A stretch of 64,000 bases of DNA from Pelagimonas sp. (GTDB taxonomy: Bacteria > Pseudomonadota > Alphaproteobacteria > Rhodobacterales > Rhodobacteraceae): positions 79,181 to 143,180 of the forward strand of contig JAOARX010000030.1 in NCBI GenBank assembly GCA_025210345.1. The letters run 5' to 3'. This document shows, one piece after another, positions 46,146-54,648 of the stretch. The position numbers were made by a program, and so were the translations under genes. The stretch's first letter is position 1, and each line of letters opens with the position of its first letter. Below the pieces are notes generated by a model, which worked only from the letters and a program-made list of their open reading frames with translations, was not told the origin of the DNA and did no database searches.

Positions 46146-46291
46146 ATCTGATCCGCCCCAAGCGCCTTGAGATGTTCAACAGTGATACGGGCGGTCTGAG
46201 CCTCTTTGCCCGAGATTTCGGGCCCCCGGTGAAGATCGTGGAGCAGCGCGATCAAAGAGGCGAGTTGATCGGATGACAGGATGGGCATCAT
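46142..46291 (-). CDS. Possible small protein (49 aa)
   Basis: A frame starting ATG ATG at 46291 reads MMPILSSDQLASLIALLHDL, then HRGPEISGKEAQTARITVEH and ends LKALGADQM. About two thirds of its third codon positions are G or C, as in genes of this genome, and the peptide looks like an amphipathic helical hairpin. It is followed by an overlapping second frame (46035-46145). The two may be the start and end of one broken gene, or a coupled pair of small proteins. The stretch 46292-46438 up to the LuxR gene holds nothing recognisable. Confidence 0.35.
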   Translation of the reverse strand: MMPILSSDQLASLIALLHDLHRGPEISGKEAQTARITVEHLKALGADQM

Positions 46292-46438
46292 GTGGTCTTT
46301 AGAATCCTTATGGAACCGACCCGCCGGGTGTGCGGGTCAGCCGGGGTTCCCAATTGTTGGATCTGTTCTGGCGTTTGGCGCAGTGCGGGGTCAAGATGCG
46401 GCCCGTACCCCGTGACAGCCGGGTGCGCAAAGCGTGGA

Positions 46439-47209
46439 TCAGAAGGTGATTTCCCCGGTGCTGATGGCCTTGGCCAGGGCTTCTTCGCGGGTTGCTGCCC
46501 CCAGTTTCTGCCGTGCGGTTTTCAGATGCAGATCAACCGTGACTTTTCGAATGCCCATCCGGAACGCAATTTCGGCAATCCTAAGACCCTGCCCGAGAAA
46601 CAGCAGGGCTTCGCGTTCACGCGGGGACAGGATCGGGATCTGCGCAGGGGTCTGTGCCTCGGCGGATTGGGCTTCGAGAAAGTACTGATGCATGATCATT
46701 CCGGCGAGGTGCAGATTTGGCTGAACTTCGCGCATCAGTTTTTCGAATTCAGCCCGGCGCAAGCTTGAGCCAAAGTTCCAGCCTCCGAATGCGCCGGGGT
46801 TGATGCGTTTCAAGGTCGACGAAATGCCGGATCTCAAACCTGCTTCCGCGGCCTGATTGATGAAATTCTGCTCTGCCTCGGTCAGCATGTGCAGGTTCTG
46901 TTCCAGATACTCGGCCCCGGTGGCCGTTGGCCTGAGCGTGGCGCAGGTCTTGAGAAACGGGTCATGAATGGCCAGATCTTCGGACAGGTAATGGGCGGAC
47001 CAGCATTCGGGCATGGATGAAAACACCATCTGCGTTTCCTGCGGCGCGCGTGGATTGAGGAACATGTAGATCGGCATGTCGATGCCCAACTGGTTTAAAT
47101 AGCGCTCTGCGACGCGCCAGCGTTCTGCCAGAGTTTGCGCTGTTTCCAAGTTTTGATGGAGATCTAACAGCTCTAGGCTTGCATGGGGAAACAGCCCCTC
47201 TTCAGTCAT
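46439..47209 (-). CDS. LuxR-family regulator with autoinducer-binding domain
   Basis: A 256-residue quorum-sensing-type regulator. The N-terminal autoinducer-binding domain has the conserved pattern W-x3-Y...DP in WSAHYLSEDLAIHDPFL. The C-terminal GerE helix-turn-helix is LSPREREALLFLGQGLRIAE, then RMGIRKVTVDLHLKTARQKL. I start at the ATG at 47209 (MTEEGLFPH). No luxI-type synthase is in the window, so it is an orphan (solo) receptor or pairs with a distant synthase. It is divergent from the export-rich locus that begins at 47434 and could control it; the 224 bases between them hold both promoters. Confidence 0.9.
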   Translation of the reverse strand: MTEEGLFPHASLELLDLHQNLETAQTLAERWRVAERYLNQLGIDMPIYMFLNPRAPQETQMVFSSMPECWSAHYLSEDLAIHDPFLKTCATLRPTATGAEYLEQNLHMLTEAEQNFINQAAEAGLRSGISSTLKRINPGAFGGWNFGSSLRRAEFEKLMREVQPNLHLAGMIMHQYFLEAQSAEAQTPAQIPILSPREREALLFLGQGLRIAEIAFRMGIRKVTVDLHLKTARQKLGAATREEALAKAISTGEITF

Positions 47210-47433
47210 CGAAACCTCTGGAAAGATTGTGGAAAAATCAAACAAAGCACGGTTCCAAGTGTTGCCTACACGCGTGCAAAAAACAAGATTTTTCCGGCTC
47301 AAAGCGCTCAGGCCCCGGCGTTCCCCCTATTCAAATCCATAGGTTGCCGCAAAGGGTTAATTTTTGTCTTTTGATGTGAAGGGGTTGCATGTTCGGGCAT
47401 GGGAACCCGCAAATTCATGAGGGTGAACGACAG

Positions 47434-48384
47434 ATGTCAGGGGCAGTTTCCGGGATGGATTGGGATCCGTTTGGCCGGTGCGTTCCGGACACGCCCGAAT
47501 CTGTGCCACCTGGTGCACCAAATGCGCCAACGCGTCGTTACATCGGGCGCGTGGCCATGATTATGGCGCTGATCGGGTTGGTGGCGTTGGCTGTGTCGGC
47601 GCTGGTCTGGCCGCCGATGATCTTGCCAAGCGGCGTTTGGACCGCCTCGGCGTTTGGCATTGTGATCTGGCTTGACCACAGGACGATGACACAGAGCCGG
47701 TCGCGGTTTCAGATCTTGGCTCGGCACATGGGGTTTCGGCATGAACTGCTGGACATGCACCGTGTACGGCGCACCGAAAAAAGCGGCAATCTGGCCTGGG
47801 AGAGCTTTGATCCCCGGCTTGAGCAGGTCTTTCAAGCCATTCCACAATTGCTATTGCCGAGACCGGGTCAGCTGATCCCGATGGAACTGCAGGCGCAGTT
47901 CTGGGGGCGTTGCAAATCCGGGGTGCCCGTGTGGCTGTTGATGGGCGAGATGGACAGCGCCGCGATCGCGGGCGATGCGGGGCGTGAGGGCACACTGATC
48001 ACCATGCTGGCGGGCTATCGGCTGGACCGTGACACGGGGATGCGGGCCCATATTCTGGCAAAAGCGCCCCTGGGTGCGGGGCGCAGAGGGGTGCAAACTG
48101 AATCCATACAGTTCAACCGCACCTTCACCATCAGTACCGCCAGCACCGATGCGCCCGATCAGGACCTGAAGGTCAGGCAGGCGCTGACCCCGGCGACGCA
48201 GGTCGCGTTTTTGGATCTTTGGGCACAGTACAAATCGCAATTCATCATCGATGGGCGTCTTTGTTTCGTCCGTGGGGATGTCCTGATCCCTTCGCGCGAT
48301 GACCACGACATCGCAACGGAGTTGACCAAGGCGGTAGACGCGTTTCTGGCCGCGGCCACCCGTTTCAAACGCTATGTGGAGTAG
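47434..48384 (+). CDS. Membrane protein with DUF3137-like domain
   Basis: A 316-residue protein with two adjacent hydrophobic segments (about 35-55 and 62-80) and a cytoplasmic C-terminal domain. The segments SIQFNRTFTISTASTDAPDQ, KVRQALTPATQVAFLDLWAQ and IIDGRLCFVRGDVLIP follow the DUF3137 pattern (galanin-like proteins found beside LemA). The next gene is indeed lemA-like, three bases after the stop codon. I start at the ATG at 47434, preceded by GAGGG; an upstream ATG at 47389 is possible. First gene of a ten-gene co-directional series. The function is not established for the family. Confidence 0.72.
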   Translation: MSGAVSGMDWDPFGRCVPDTPESVPPGAPNAPTRRYIGRVAMIMALIGLVALAVSALVWPPMILPSGVWTASAFGIVIWLDHRTMTQSRSRFQILARHMGFRHELLDMHRVRRTEKSGNLAWESFDPRLEQVFQAIPQLLLPRPGQLIPMELQAQFWGRCKSGVPVWLLMGEMDSAAIAGDAGREGTLITMLAGYRLDRDTGMRAHILAKAPLGAGRRGVQTESIQFNRTFTISTASTDAPDQDLKVRQALTPATQVAFLDLWAQYKSQFIIDGRLCFVRGDVLIPSRDDHDIATELTKAVDAFLAAATRFKRYVE

Positions 48385-48387
48385 AGC

Positions 48388-48957
48388 ATGACGATTGCGT
48401 TGATACCGGTTCTGGCTGGCTTGATCCTGTGTGGGATCTGGGTGGTCCGCTATGAAAACCGTCAGTCCATGGCGGTCGCGCGGGTCGAAGAAAGTTGGTC
48501 TGGCATCGGGGTGCAACTGCGGCGGCGCCACGAATTGACGCCGCAGCTGGTCGCGATTGCGCGCCGGGCTCAGGCCCATGATCTGGACCTGTTGGACAGG
48601 GTGTTGAACGCGCGTTCCGATGCCTCAAACGCCTTGGAAACCGGCAATGCCAGCGCAATCGCGCAGGCCGAAGGTGCCCTTGATCACAGTTTGGCCGTGC
48701 TGCTGGGGCAGGTGTTGCAGCGGGGGGGCGCGGGGCAGAACTTGATGCTGCTGCAATCCCAACTGGAAGAGACCGCAGATCAGATCGCGGCGGCGCAGCG
48801 GCTACACAATTCGAATGTCGCGGGGTTCAATTCGCTGATCTCGGGTCTGCCGGGGCGTTGGATGGCGCCCCGACGGGGGCTGACGGTCGCGCCGATGCTG
48901 GCGTTGCCCGAACACCAGCGGCAGGCCATGCAAACCCCACCCATCATTTCACTTTGA
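48388..48957 (+). CDS. LemA family protein
   Basis: A 189-residue protein: one N-terminal membrane anchor (IALIPVLAGLILCGIWVV), a helical LemA domain (VARVEESWSGIGVQLRRRHE, LTPQLVAIARRAQAHD) and the family ending QRLHNSNVAGFNSLISGLPG. LemA proteins are widespread inner-membrane or envelope proteins without a settled function, often beside DUF3137 or TPM-domain genes, as here. The C-terminal residues after 160 are Pro-rich. Confidence 0.88.
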   Translation: MTIALIPVLAGLILCGIWVVRYENRQSMAVARVEESWSGIGVQLRRRHELTPQLVAIARRAQAHDLDLLDRVLNARSDASNALETGNASAIAQAEGALDHSLAVLLGQVLQRGGAGQNLMLLQSQLEETADQIAAAQRLHNSNVAGFNSLISGLPGRWMAPRRGLTVAPMLALPEHQRQAMQTPPIISL

Positions 48958-48973
48958 CCCCAGAGGCTGTTTT

Positions 48974-50188
48974 ATGTTTTTCACGTTTCGCGCTGCGCTT
49001 TGCGTTTTTGCTTTCCTCGCCGCGCCCGCTTGGGCGCAGACCGATGCCTTTGGCAAGATCTTTGTCGAAGCGACCTGGCGGATGCAAAAGGCGCTGACCA
49101 TGACCGGGCAGGGGGGCATTCTGGACCATCCGGAAATGCTGCCGATCTATTTTGCACCCGAGGCCGCCGCCGCCCTGCTGGATGTGCGGGGGCGGGTGGA
49201 TCCGTTCAGCGGGGTCCGTGATCCAAAGTTCCGACAAAGCGTGGTCAGCGAGGACCGCGACCCGCAAGACGACGGCTGGGTCTATCAGGTCACCGTCGAG
49301 GGGGCCGAAGGCGCGCAAATCCTGATGGTGCGCCTCGACATGCACGAAGGGGCGTTTCGCATTGCCAACATCAGCGGCGAGGATGCGCAGGGCCCTTGGC
49401 AACTGGTGCAATCCGCGGCGGCCCCGCCGCAGGCCATTGTTCCGATCCAGACAGGGGCCGCCCCCGCACAACCTGATCATAACATGCTTGAGGCACCGGG
49501 GTTCGAAGATCCCTTTGAGGGGGCTGATATAGGCACCAACTGGCAGCTGATGAACGAAGATCCATCACGTTATGTGGTTGAAAACGGGTCTGTTTTACTG
49601 CTGCTTAGCGGTGATCGTAGTGTCATGGATAGCGCGGATCCGGTCAATCTGATGCAGTTGACACCGCTGCTGCCACCGCAGGCCGATTACGTCGCCGAAC
49701 TGCGTTTTCATCTGCATGGAGATGCACAGGATGAGACCGTTGGGCTTGCCCTGCGCAACGGGTCCGAGGATTTTCTGGGGGCGGATCTGGTGATGCGGCG
49801 CTCGGGCTGTGGGCCAGATCTGGTTTTGCGCACGCACAACAAACGGGTCCTGAACACTAAGGACCGGGCCTTTCACAGTCTGGTCGAATATCCGCTGCTG
49901 TCCAAACATCTGAACACGGAATTCTGTCGCCCAGAAGGGCGCGCAAGGGCGGATGCGATCCTGAATGCGCTGCGCGAGGGCGGGGGGCAACTTCGGCTGA
50001 TCCGGGATGGCTGGCAGCACAGTTTTCAGTTCGAAACCCGCGTTGACGGCCAATCCGTTGCGTTTTCGACGGGGCTGCTGACCCGCTTTGATCCGCTGAC
50101 ACAGCTGACGCTTTTGGCGGGCAAGGACGCCGCCGTTCCGGGAACCGGGACAGTGTTGTTCGACCATTTTTCCATTGTTTTCAAATAG
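48974..50188 (+). CDS. Secreted protein, unknown function
   Basis: A 404-residue precursor with a clear signal peptide (cleavage after AAPAWA). The mature part has an N-terminal alpha/beta region (about 22-150), a Pro/Ala-rich linker, and a C-terminal beta-rich domain (from PGFEDPFEGADIGTNWQLMN) that resembles concanavalin-like jelly-roll modules. The same C-terminal layout (GFDGDALGEEWQVLN) occurs in the next gene, so the two proteins share a domain. The pair is separated by 13 bases and probably acts together in the periplasm or outside the cell. I recognise no family name. Confidence 0.8.
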   Translation: MFFTFRAALCVFAFLAAPAWAQTDAFGKIFVEATWRMQKALTMTGQGGILDHPEMLPIYFAPEAAAALLDVRGRVDPFSGVRDPKFRQSVVSEDRDPQDDGWVYQVTVEGAEGAQILMVRLDMHEGAFRIANISGEDAQGPWQLVQSAAAPPQAIVPIQTGAAPAQPDHNMLEAPGFEDPFEGADIGTNWQLMNEDPSRYVVENGSVLLLLSGDRSVMDSADPVNLMQLTPLLPPQADYVAELRFHLHGDAQDETVGLALRNGSEDFLGADLVMRRSGCGPDLVLRTHNKRVLNTKDRAFHSLVEYPLLSKHLNTEFCRPEGRARADAILNALREGGGQLRLIRDGWQHSFQFETRVDGQSVAFSTGLLTRFDPLTQLTLLAGKDAAVPGTGTVLFDHFSIVFK

Positions 50189-50201
50189 TCGGAGCCCCGC
50201 G

Positions 50202-51593
50202 ATGTCAAAACGACCCTTTTGGATCTTGTTGCCCCTGACCTTTGCGGCGCCGCTTTGGGCGCAAGATCAGCCCGCACTCCAGCCCGTCGACCAGATGATT
50301 GTTCTGGATGCGTCGGGGTCGATGTGGGGGCAGACGGATGGCCAAAGCAAAATCGAAACCGCGCGCTCGGTCATTGCCGGGTTGCTGCCGCAGGTGCCCG
50401 ACACGGCCAAGCTGGGGCTGACTGTCTATGGCCATCGCCGCAAGGGGGATTGCGGCGATATCGAAACGTTGGTTGCACCCAGTCCGGCCGCGCAGGCCCG
50501 GCCTCAGATCAACGCGGCGGTTCAGGCGCTGAACCCAAAGGGGAAAACCCCGCTGTCCGCCGCCGTGCAACAAGCGGCACAGGCGCTGCGATCCAGCGAA
50601 AACGCCGCGACGGTCATTTTGATTTCGGATGGCAAGGAAACCTGTGATGCCGATCCCTGCGCCGTGGCGGCGCAGCTTGAGGCCGATGGCATTGATTTCA
50701 CCACCCATGTTGTGGGGTTTGACATCACCGATCCCAGGGCGGATGCACAGTTGCAGTGTCTGGCGGAAAACACCGGGGGGCGCTATGTGCAGGCCGCCAA
50801 CGCCGATGAGCTGACCGGCGCCTTGACCGATGTGGTGCTGGCGCCCCCCCCGCCCGCCGATGTCCCCGACCTGCCCCCGGCCCCTGTGGAACCATATTAC
50901 GTCGATGGGTTTGACGGTGATGCGCTTGGGGAAGAGTGGCAGGTTCTGAACGCCGCGCCCGGCTTGATGCAGCAGGCCGAGGGCGAGATGATCATGATCG
51001 CCACCGGAGAGCGCGCTGAACCCTGGTCGGACAAGGCCTTGAACCGGCTCATGCTGACGCACCCCTTGCCAGAGGGCGATTTCGATCTGACCCTGACCTT
51101 TCGAATGCTGCCGCAAACCGGCCGCGATGAGGTGGTTCTGGGGCTGATCTCCGAACCCAACACGCTGATCTCGGCGTCGTTGTTTTTCGAACAGACCGGA
51201 TGTGGCATTCAACCCCTGCTATACGGGACCTCGCAGATCGCCCGCGAAGGGCAGGGCCCCGAGCTGACCGAATTCTTCACCAAGGTCTTTGACGTCATCG
51301 GCATGACCGAGTTCTGCCAGCCCGGCGCCACCAAACCCGCAGACTTCATTCAACGCTTTGGTGCGCAGCCCGCTGATCTGATCCTAAGCAAGCGCGGGCG
51401 CAGCTATACCGCCAAGCTGCGCATTCAAGATGACGCGGGGGCCGAACATCTGGTCGAAGCCGCGCCGATCACCGCGCTGCGACGGCCCGATCATGCCTTT
51501 TTCACCATTGCCCAACGCCCGGTTGCACGGGGCGAAGGAATCCTGTTCGCCGACCACATTGCGATAACCGTGCCCGCAGACGGGGCGAATTAA
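50202..51593 (+). CDS. Secreted von Willebrand factor A-domain protein
   Basis: A 463-residue exported protein: signal peptide (cleavage after LWA at about 20), a VWA domain (about 28-215) with an intact metal-binding DxSxS motif at D36 (LDASGSMWGQ) and ILISDGKETCDADPC, a Pro-rich linker (about 218-240), and a C-terminal jelly-roll-like domain that matches the one in the preceding gene (DGFDGDALGEEWQVLN, LFFEQTGCGIQPLLYG). VWA domains of this form bind protein ligands through a divalent ion. The start at 50202 gives the signal a basic end (MSKR). Confidence 0.88.
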   Translation: MSKRPFWILLPLTFAAPLWAQDQPALQPVDQMIVLDASGSMWGQTDGQSKIETARSVIAGLLPQVPDTAKLGLTVYGHRRKGDCGDIETLVAPSPAAQARPQINAAVQALNPKGKTPLSAAVQQAAQALRSSENAATVILISDGKETCDADPCAVAAQLEADGIDFTTHVVGFDITDPRADAQLQCLAENTGGRYVQAANADELTGALTDVVLAPPPPADVPDLPPAPVEPYYVDGFDGDALGEEWQVLNAAPGLMQQAEGEMIMIATGERAEPWSDKALNRLMLTHPLPEGDFDLTLTFRMLPQTGRDEVVLGLISEPNTLISASLFFEQTGCGIQPLLYGTSQIAREGQGPELTEFFTKVFDVIGMTEFCQPGATKPADFIQRFGAQPADLILSKRGRSYTAKLRIQDDAGAEHLVEAAPITALRRPDHAFFTIAQRPVARGEGILFADHIAITVPADGAN

Positions 51594-51621
51594 GTTCAAC
51601 ACATTGAGAAGGATGGGTTTT

Positions 51622-52239
51622 ATGATGACAGGGAAACGACGCCTCAAGCGGGGCAGGTTCAGCGCGCTGATCGGTCTTGCGCTTGGGCTGGTGGTGGGTC
51701 TGCCGGGCGCCTCTTTGGCCTATACCTCGGGGAAAATCACCCTCAACCAGGTGCGCCAGACCGAAGACACACGGCCGTTTCGCAACTGCGTCATGGGGAA
51801 TTCCAACCCCAATCTGCTGTGGTGTGATTATCAAAACCGGCGTCAGGCCATCGACATGTCGCTATGTGTGCCCGGGTCGTTGCGCACGGGGCCCATCCGC
51901 AAGGGGTTTGAGGATCGGGCAATGATATGCGATGCGGCCCGGCCTTCGGGATCGTTTGTGCGCAGCTGTGATCGCGTTCTTCTCATGTCTTATCCGCGCA
52001 ATCTTCCCAGACCGAATGCCAAGACCGGCAGTGTGGTCTATGTCAGCTATTGCGCCGGGCCCAAGATAAAAACCGATCTGCTGAATGGCCGCAAGATCCT
52101 GCGCCGGGACGGCGGGCTGACGCATATTGAATACAACCGCATGGGCAAAGACCGCCGCTATCGCAACCAATTCAACGCACATGCCTGCCCGACCCATCGT
52201 TTCTGGAACGATCTTGGGCAGATGCGCTGTTCCAAATGA
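51622..52239 (+). CDS. Secreted Cys-rich protein, unknown function
   Basis: A 205-residue protein with a basic N-terminus and a signal peptide (MMTGKRRLKRGRFSALIGLA, cleavage near GASLA). The mature part holds eight cysteines (in NCVMG, WCDYQ, LCVPG, ICDAA, SCDRV, YCAGP, ACPTH and RCSK), enough for four disulfides, as expected for a small stable extracytoplasmic domain. I do not recognise the family. An earlier ATG at 51613 and a TTG at 51604 are in frame; GAGAAGG is best spaced for 51622. It follows the VWA gene by 28 bases. Confidence 0.72.
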   Translation: MMTGKRRLKRGRFSALIGLALGLVVGLPGASLAYTSGKITLNQVRQTEDTRPFRNCVMGNSNPNLLWCDYQNRRQAIDMSLCVPGSLRTGPIRKGFEDRAMICDAARPSGSFVRSCDRVLLMSYPRNLPRPNAKTGSVVYVSYCAGPKIKTDLLNGRKILRRDGGLTHIEYNRMGKDRRYRNQFNAHACPTHRFWNDLGQMRCSK

Positions 52240-52261
52240 CGCCGCAAAGGGAGAGTTCGAG

Positions 52262-52798
52262 ATGATCAACAGACGGAAATTTATGGTGGGCACCGCTGCG
52301 CTGGCAACGGGCGTTTCGGCCGGCACTGTCAGCTTTGCGGGCGGGGCGCAGGTGTCCATCCGCCTCAAGCATGCCGACCATCTGGCCAAATTGCGTGGTG
52401 GCAAGCTGCGCAAGGCGTTGATGAAGTCGGTTGAACTGATCGCCGACACCAAGGGCGCGGTGCCTGCCCGATTGTTCGTGTGCCGCGTCGAAAACGGCAA
52501 GGTTGCGGATATGTTCAGCTCAGAGGTCTTTGAGCTGCCCGACGGGGCATCCCCCATTCCGGGGGCCAAGTTCTTTCCCGGTGAGATGCTGTTTCCCGGC
52601 GAAATGCTGTTTCCGGGCGAAATGCTGTTCCCCGGCGAAATGCTGAACCCCGGGCGCAGCCCGCGTAAGACCACCGCCGGTTTGGCGCCCAGACTTTTGG
52701 CCGAAGCAGGCGCAGAGAACGGTTTGTTCTTTGTCGTTTTTGCCGAAGAAAAAGAGGTGCTTGGCGGCGGATTCGGGATCGGGACGGTGCGCGGGTGA
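52262..52798 (+). CDS. Tat-type exported protein with FPGEML tandem repeats
   Basis: A 178-residue protein. The N-terminus INRRKFMVGTAALATGVSAG is a twin-arginine-type signal (NRRKFM followed by a mild hydrophobic stretch). Mature residues 30-100 form an alpha/beta domain with one Cys (LFVCRVENGKVADMF). Residues 105-128 are four exact FPGEML hexapeptides ending in NPG, encoded by four near-identical 18-base units, and a Gly-rich end follows. Tat export implies folding, often with a cofactor, before transport. The stop overlaps the start of the flavoprotein gene, so the two are translationally coupled; the flavoprotein could modify this protein. I recognise no family. Confidence 0.75.
   Translation: MINRRKFMVGTAALATGVSAGTVSFAGGAQVSIRLKHADHLAKLRGGKLRKALMKSVELIADTKGAVPARLFVCRVENGKVADMFSSEVFELPDGASPIPGAKFFPGEMLFPGEMLFPGEMLFPGEMLNPGRSPRKTTAGLAPRLLAEAGAENGLFFVVFAEEKEVLGGGFGIGTVRG
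52574..52645 (+). repeat. Four 18-bp tandem repeats encoding FPGEML
   Basis: Four consecutive 18-base units encode an identical hexapeptide but differ at synonymous positions (TTT or TTC, CCC or CCG, GAG or GAA). The peptide therefore seems to be under selection rather than being a fresh slippage product. Confidence 0.9.
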
Positions 52799-53835
52799 GC
52801 AAGCGGGTTCTGGTTGTTGGTGATGGACCTGCGGGCCATCTGGCCGCATTGATCTTGTGCAATGCAGGGGCGCGCGTGTCTTTGGCCATGCGCCCAAGCG
52901 TTCCCAACGCCCATGACAGGCATGTGCATTTGCTGCCCGCGACCCTGCCAACCATCGCAAGGGAAATTGATGAGCCGTTGGGCCAGCGGCTTGTTGAACA
53001 GCAGATCCAAGACTGGATCTGGCACAGTTGGGCCAGCGGGCATTGGGACAGCCAACAGGCCACGCGCATATCGCGCAAGGCGTTGATGCAGGCCCTTGTG
53101 GACAGGGTGCGGGGGCTGTCAGTCGCCTATTCCGATGGCCGGACCTTGCGGTTTGAAGCTGGGCGGGCCGCGTTTGTCGATCAGTGGCAGAGCTATGATC
53201 TTTGTGTTGATGCCAGCGGCAACAGCCGGATCACGCTGCCAATGCTGGCGGGCGCGGGGATCGATCTTCTTCAATCAGAAATGGGTGGGGCCGAGCGGTT
53301 TACAAGCCTGTTCTACCACCGCCCCATGGGTATGGGCTGCAACCAGACCTGGATCTACCGTTCGGTCGAAGATCCTTGCCAAAGCGCCTATTTGCAGGCC
53401 GAACCGCATGGCGTCACGGTGACTTGTTCCGGCACGGCGTCACATGGGACCACTGCCCCGGATCAGCTGCGCGCCACATGGCATGAGACGCCGCTTTGTG
53501 ACGTTTTGCCCCCTGATACCGTGCCGCGCATGCGCTCGGTCCTGGTTTCCCCTCCGGTGCGACAGGTTCAGTTGGCGCCGGGTGCGGGTGCGTCTTCCCT
53601 TGGGTGGATCGCCTTTGGGGACGCGTTGTTGCAGCTTCCGGTGCAAAGCGGGTTTGGTTTAACCTCGCTGATGTATCAGGGGCTTGCGCTCAAGACCGCA
53701 CTTAACACAAGCTGGGCGCCAGCCCATCTACGCAGTGCGCTGGATCGCTATGCGCGTGCCACGGCGCTGCAAATCGCCGGGGCAATGACACTGGCGGGGG
53801 CCTTGCCCGCTGGCGCCAACCCCGAACCCGTTTGA
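52795..53835 (+). CDS. FAD-dependent oxidoreductase, halogenase/LodB-like fold
   Basis: A 346-residue flavoprotein. The FAD dinucleotide motif is VLVVGDGPAGHLAALILCNA (G9xG11xxG14). A segment YDLCVDASGNSRI and a later GWIAFGDALLQLPVQSGFGL (the second FAD-contact region) follow the para-hydroxybenzoate-hydroxylase/tryptophan-halogenase-like pattern, including the flavoproteins that build protein-derived quinone cofactors (LodB type). The halogenase WxWxIP motif is not seen. It begins with a GTG overlapping the FPGEML-protein stop, and there is no signal peptide, so it acts in the cytoplasm. A role in modifying the coupled Tat substrate before export is an inference. Confidence 0.75.
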   Translation: MSKRVLVVGDGPAGHLAALILCNAGARVSLAMRPSVPNAHDRHVHLLPATLPTIAREIDEPLGQRLVEQQIQDWIWHSWASGHWDSQQATRISRKALMQALVDRVRGLSVAYSDGRTLRFEAGRAAFVDQWQSYDLCVDASGNSRITLPMLAGAGIDLLQSEMGGAERFTSLFYHRPMGMGCNQTWIYRSVEDPCQSAYLQAEPHGVTVTCSGTASHGTTAPDQLRATWHETPLCDVLPPDTVPRMRSVLVSPPVRQVQLAPGAGASSLGWIAFGDALLQLPVQSGFGLTSLMYQGLALKTALNTSWAPAHLRSALDRYARATALQIAGAMTLAGALPAGANPEPV

Positions 53836-53845
53836 AAGGACCTTC

Positions 53846-54646
53846 GTGCGACGCTTTTTTTATACCGCTTTTCTTCTCATGTCCGCGACCTCGGCCCTGG
53901 CCGATCCCGCGCAAAAGGCGCGCGACACAATGGTTGGCCATTGCATGCAAGATGGGGACAGCGCCAAATTCTGTAGCTGCCTGTTTGACACCTGGGAGGG
54001 GTTCATTCCGACTGAGCGGCGCCCAGATGCCTATGCCATCGCGCATCTGTTTTCGCATTCGGCCAAACCGACCAAGGCGGAACGCGACGCTGTCATGCCC
54101 TTTGTCCCCGCGTTCAACCAGGCGGATGCCCAATGTTCAAACATGCCCGATCACGATGTCGAAGCCACGCTCAAGGGTATTTCCGGGCTTAATCTGGACG
54201 GCATGTCAGAGGCGCAAAGGGCGCAGATGGTGGCCATCACTCAGGCGGCGCAGGCTGGTGATATTGCCGGGTTGATGGCGATGCAGCCCGTGTCGCCTGA
54301 GCCAGAGGACCCCCCAGCGGACATCGGGTTGGACATTGATTATGCCAGTCTGGCCGAGGCCGAAGCCGCGCGACTTGAGGCCCTTGGGCCCGCCCGTCTG
54401 CGCTTTGCGGAATATGAGCAGATGTTCACCCTGCGTTGTCTGGCGGATGAAACCCCCGCCGAACAATGCGGGTGTTGGTGGCAGGCGGCCCTGACCGCAG
54501 ATCAGGGGCAGGACAACGCCGCGCTGGCCTATATCCTGTCGCTGCCAGCGGGCGACGGGTTGATGCAGCACTTTCCCTCCGACCAGATCGACGCCGCCTT
54601 TGCCCGGTTCGCCGCCTATACCCAAGCGCAATCCGCATGTTACTAA
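53846..54646 (+). CDS. Secreted protein, unknown function
   Basis: A 266-residue precursor with a GTG start after AAAGGA and a signal peptide (MRRFFYTAFLLMSATSALA). The mature part has two helical domains, each with a Cys cluster: HCMQDGDSAKFCSCLFDTW near residues 32-50 and LRCLADETPAEQCGCWWQA near 205-225. Each has a C-x(9-12)-CxC pattern, so the protein is probably an internal duplication held by disulfides or binding a metal. I recognise no family. It continues the series of exported proteins with 10-base spacing. Confidence 0.78.
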   Translation: MRRFFYTAFLLMSATSALADPAQKARDTMVGHCMQDGDSAKFCSCLFDTWEGFIPTERRPDAYAIAHLFSHSAKPTKAERDAVMPFVPAFNQADAQCSNMPDHDVEATLKGISGLNLDGMSEAQRAQMVAITQAAQAGDIAGLMAMQPVSPEPEDPPADIGLDIDYASLAEAEAARLEALGPARLRFAEYEQMFTLRCLADETPAEQCGCWWQAALTADQGQDNAALAYILSLPAGDGLMQHFPSDQIDAAFARFAAYTQAQSACY

Positions 54647-54648
54647 GC

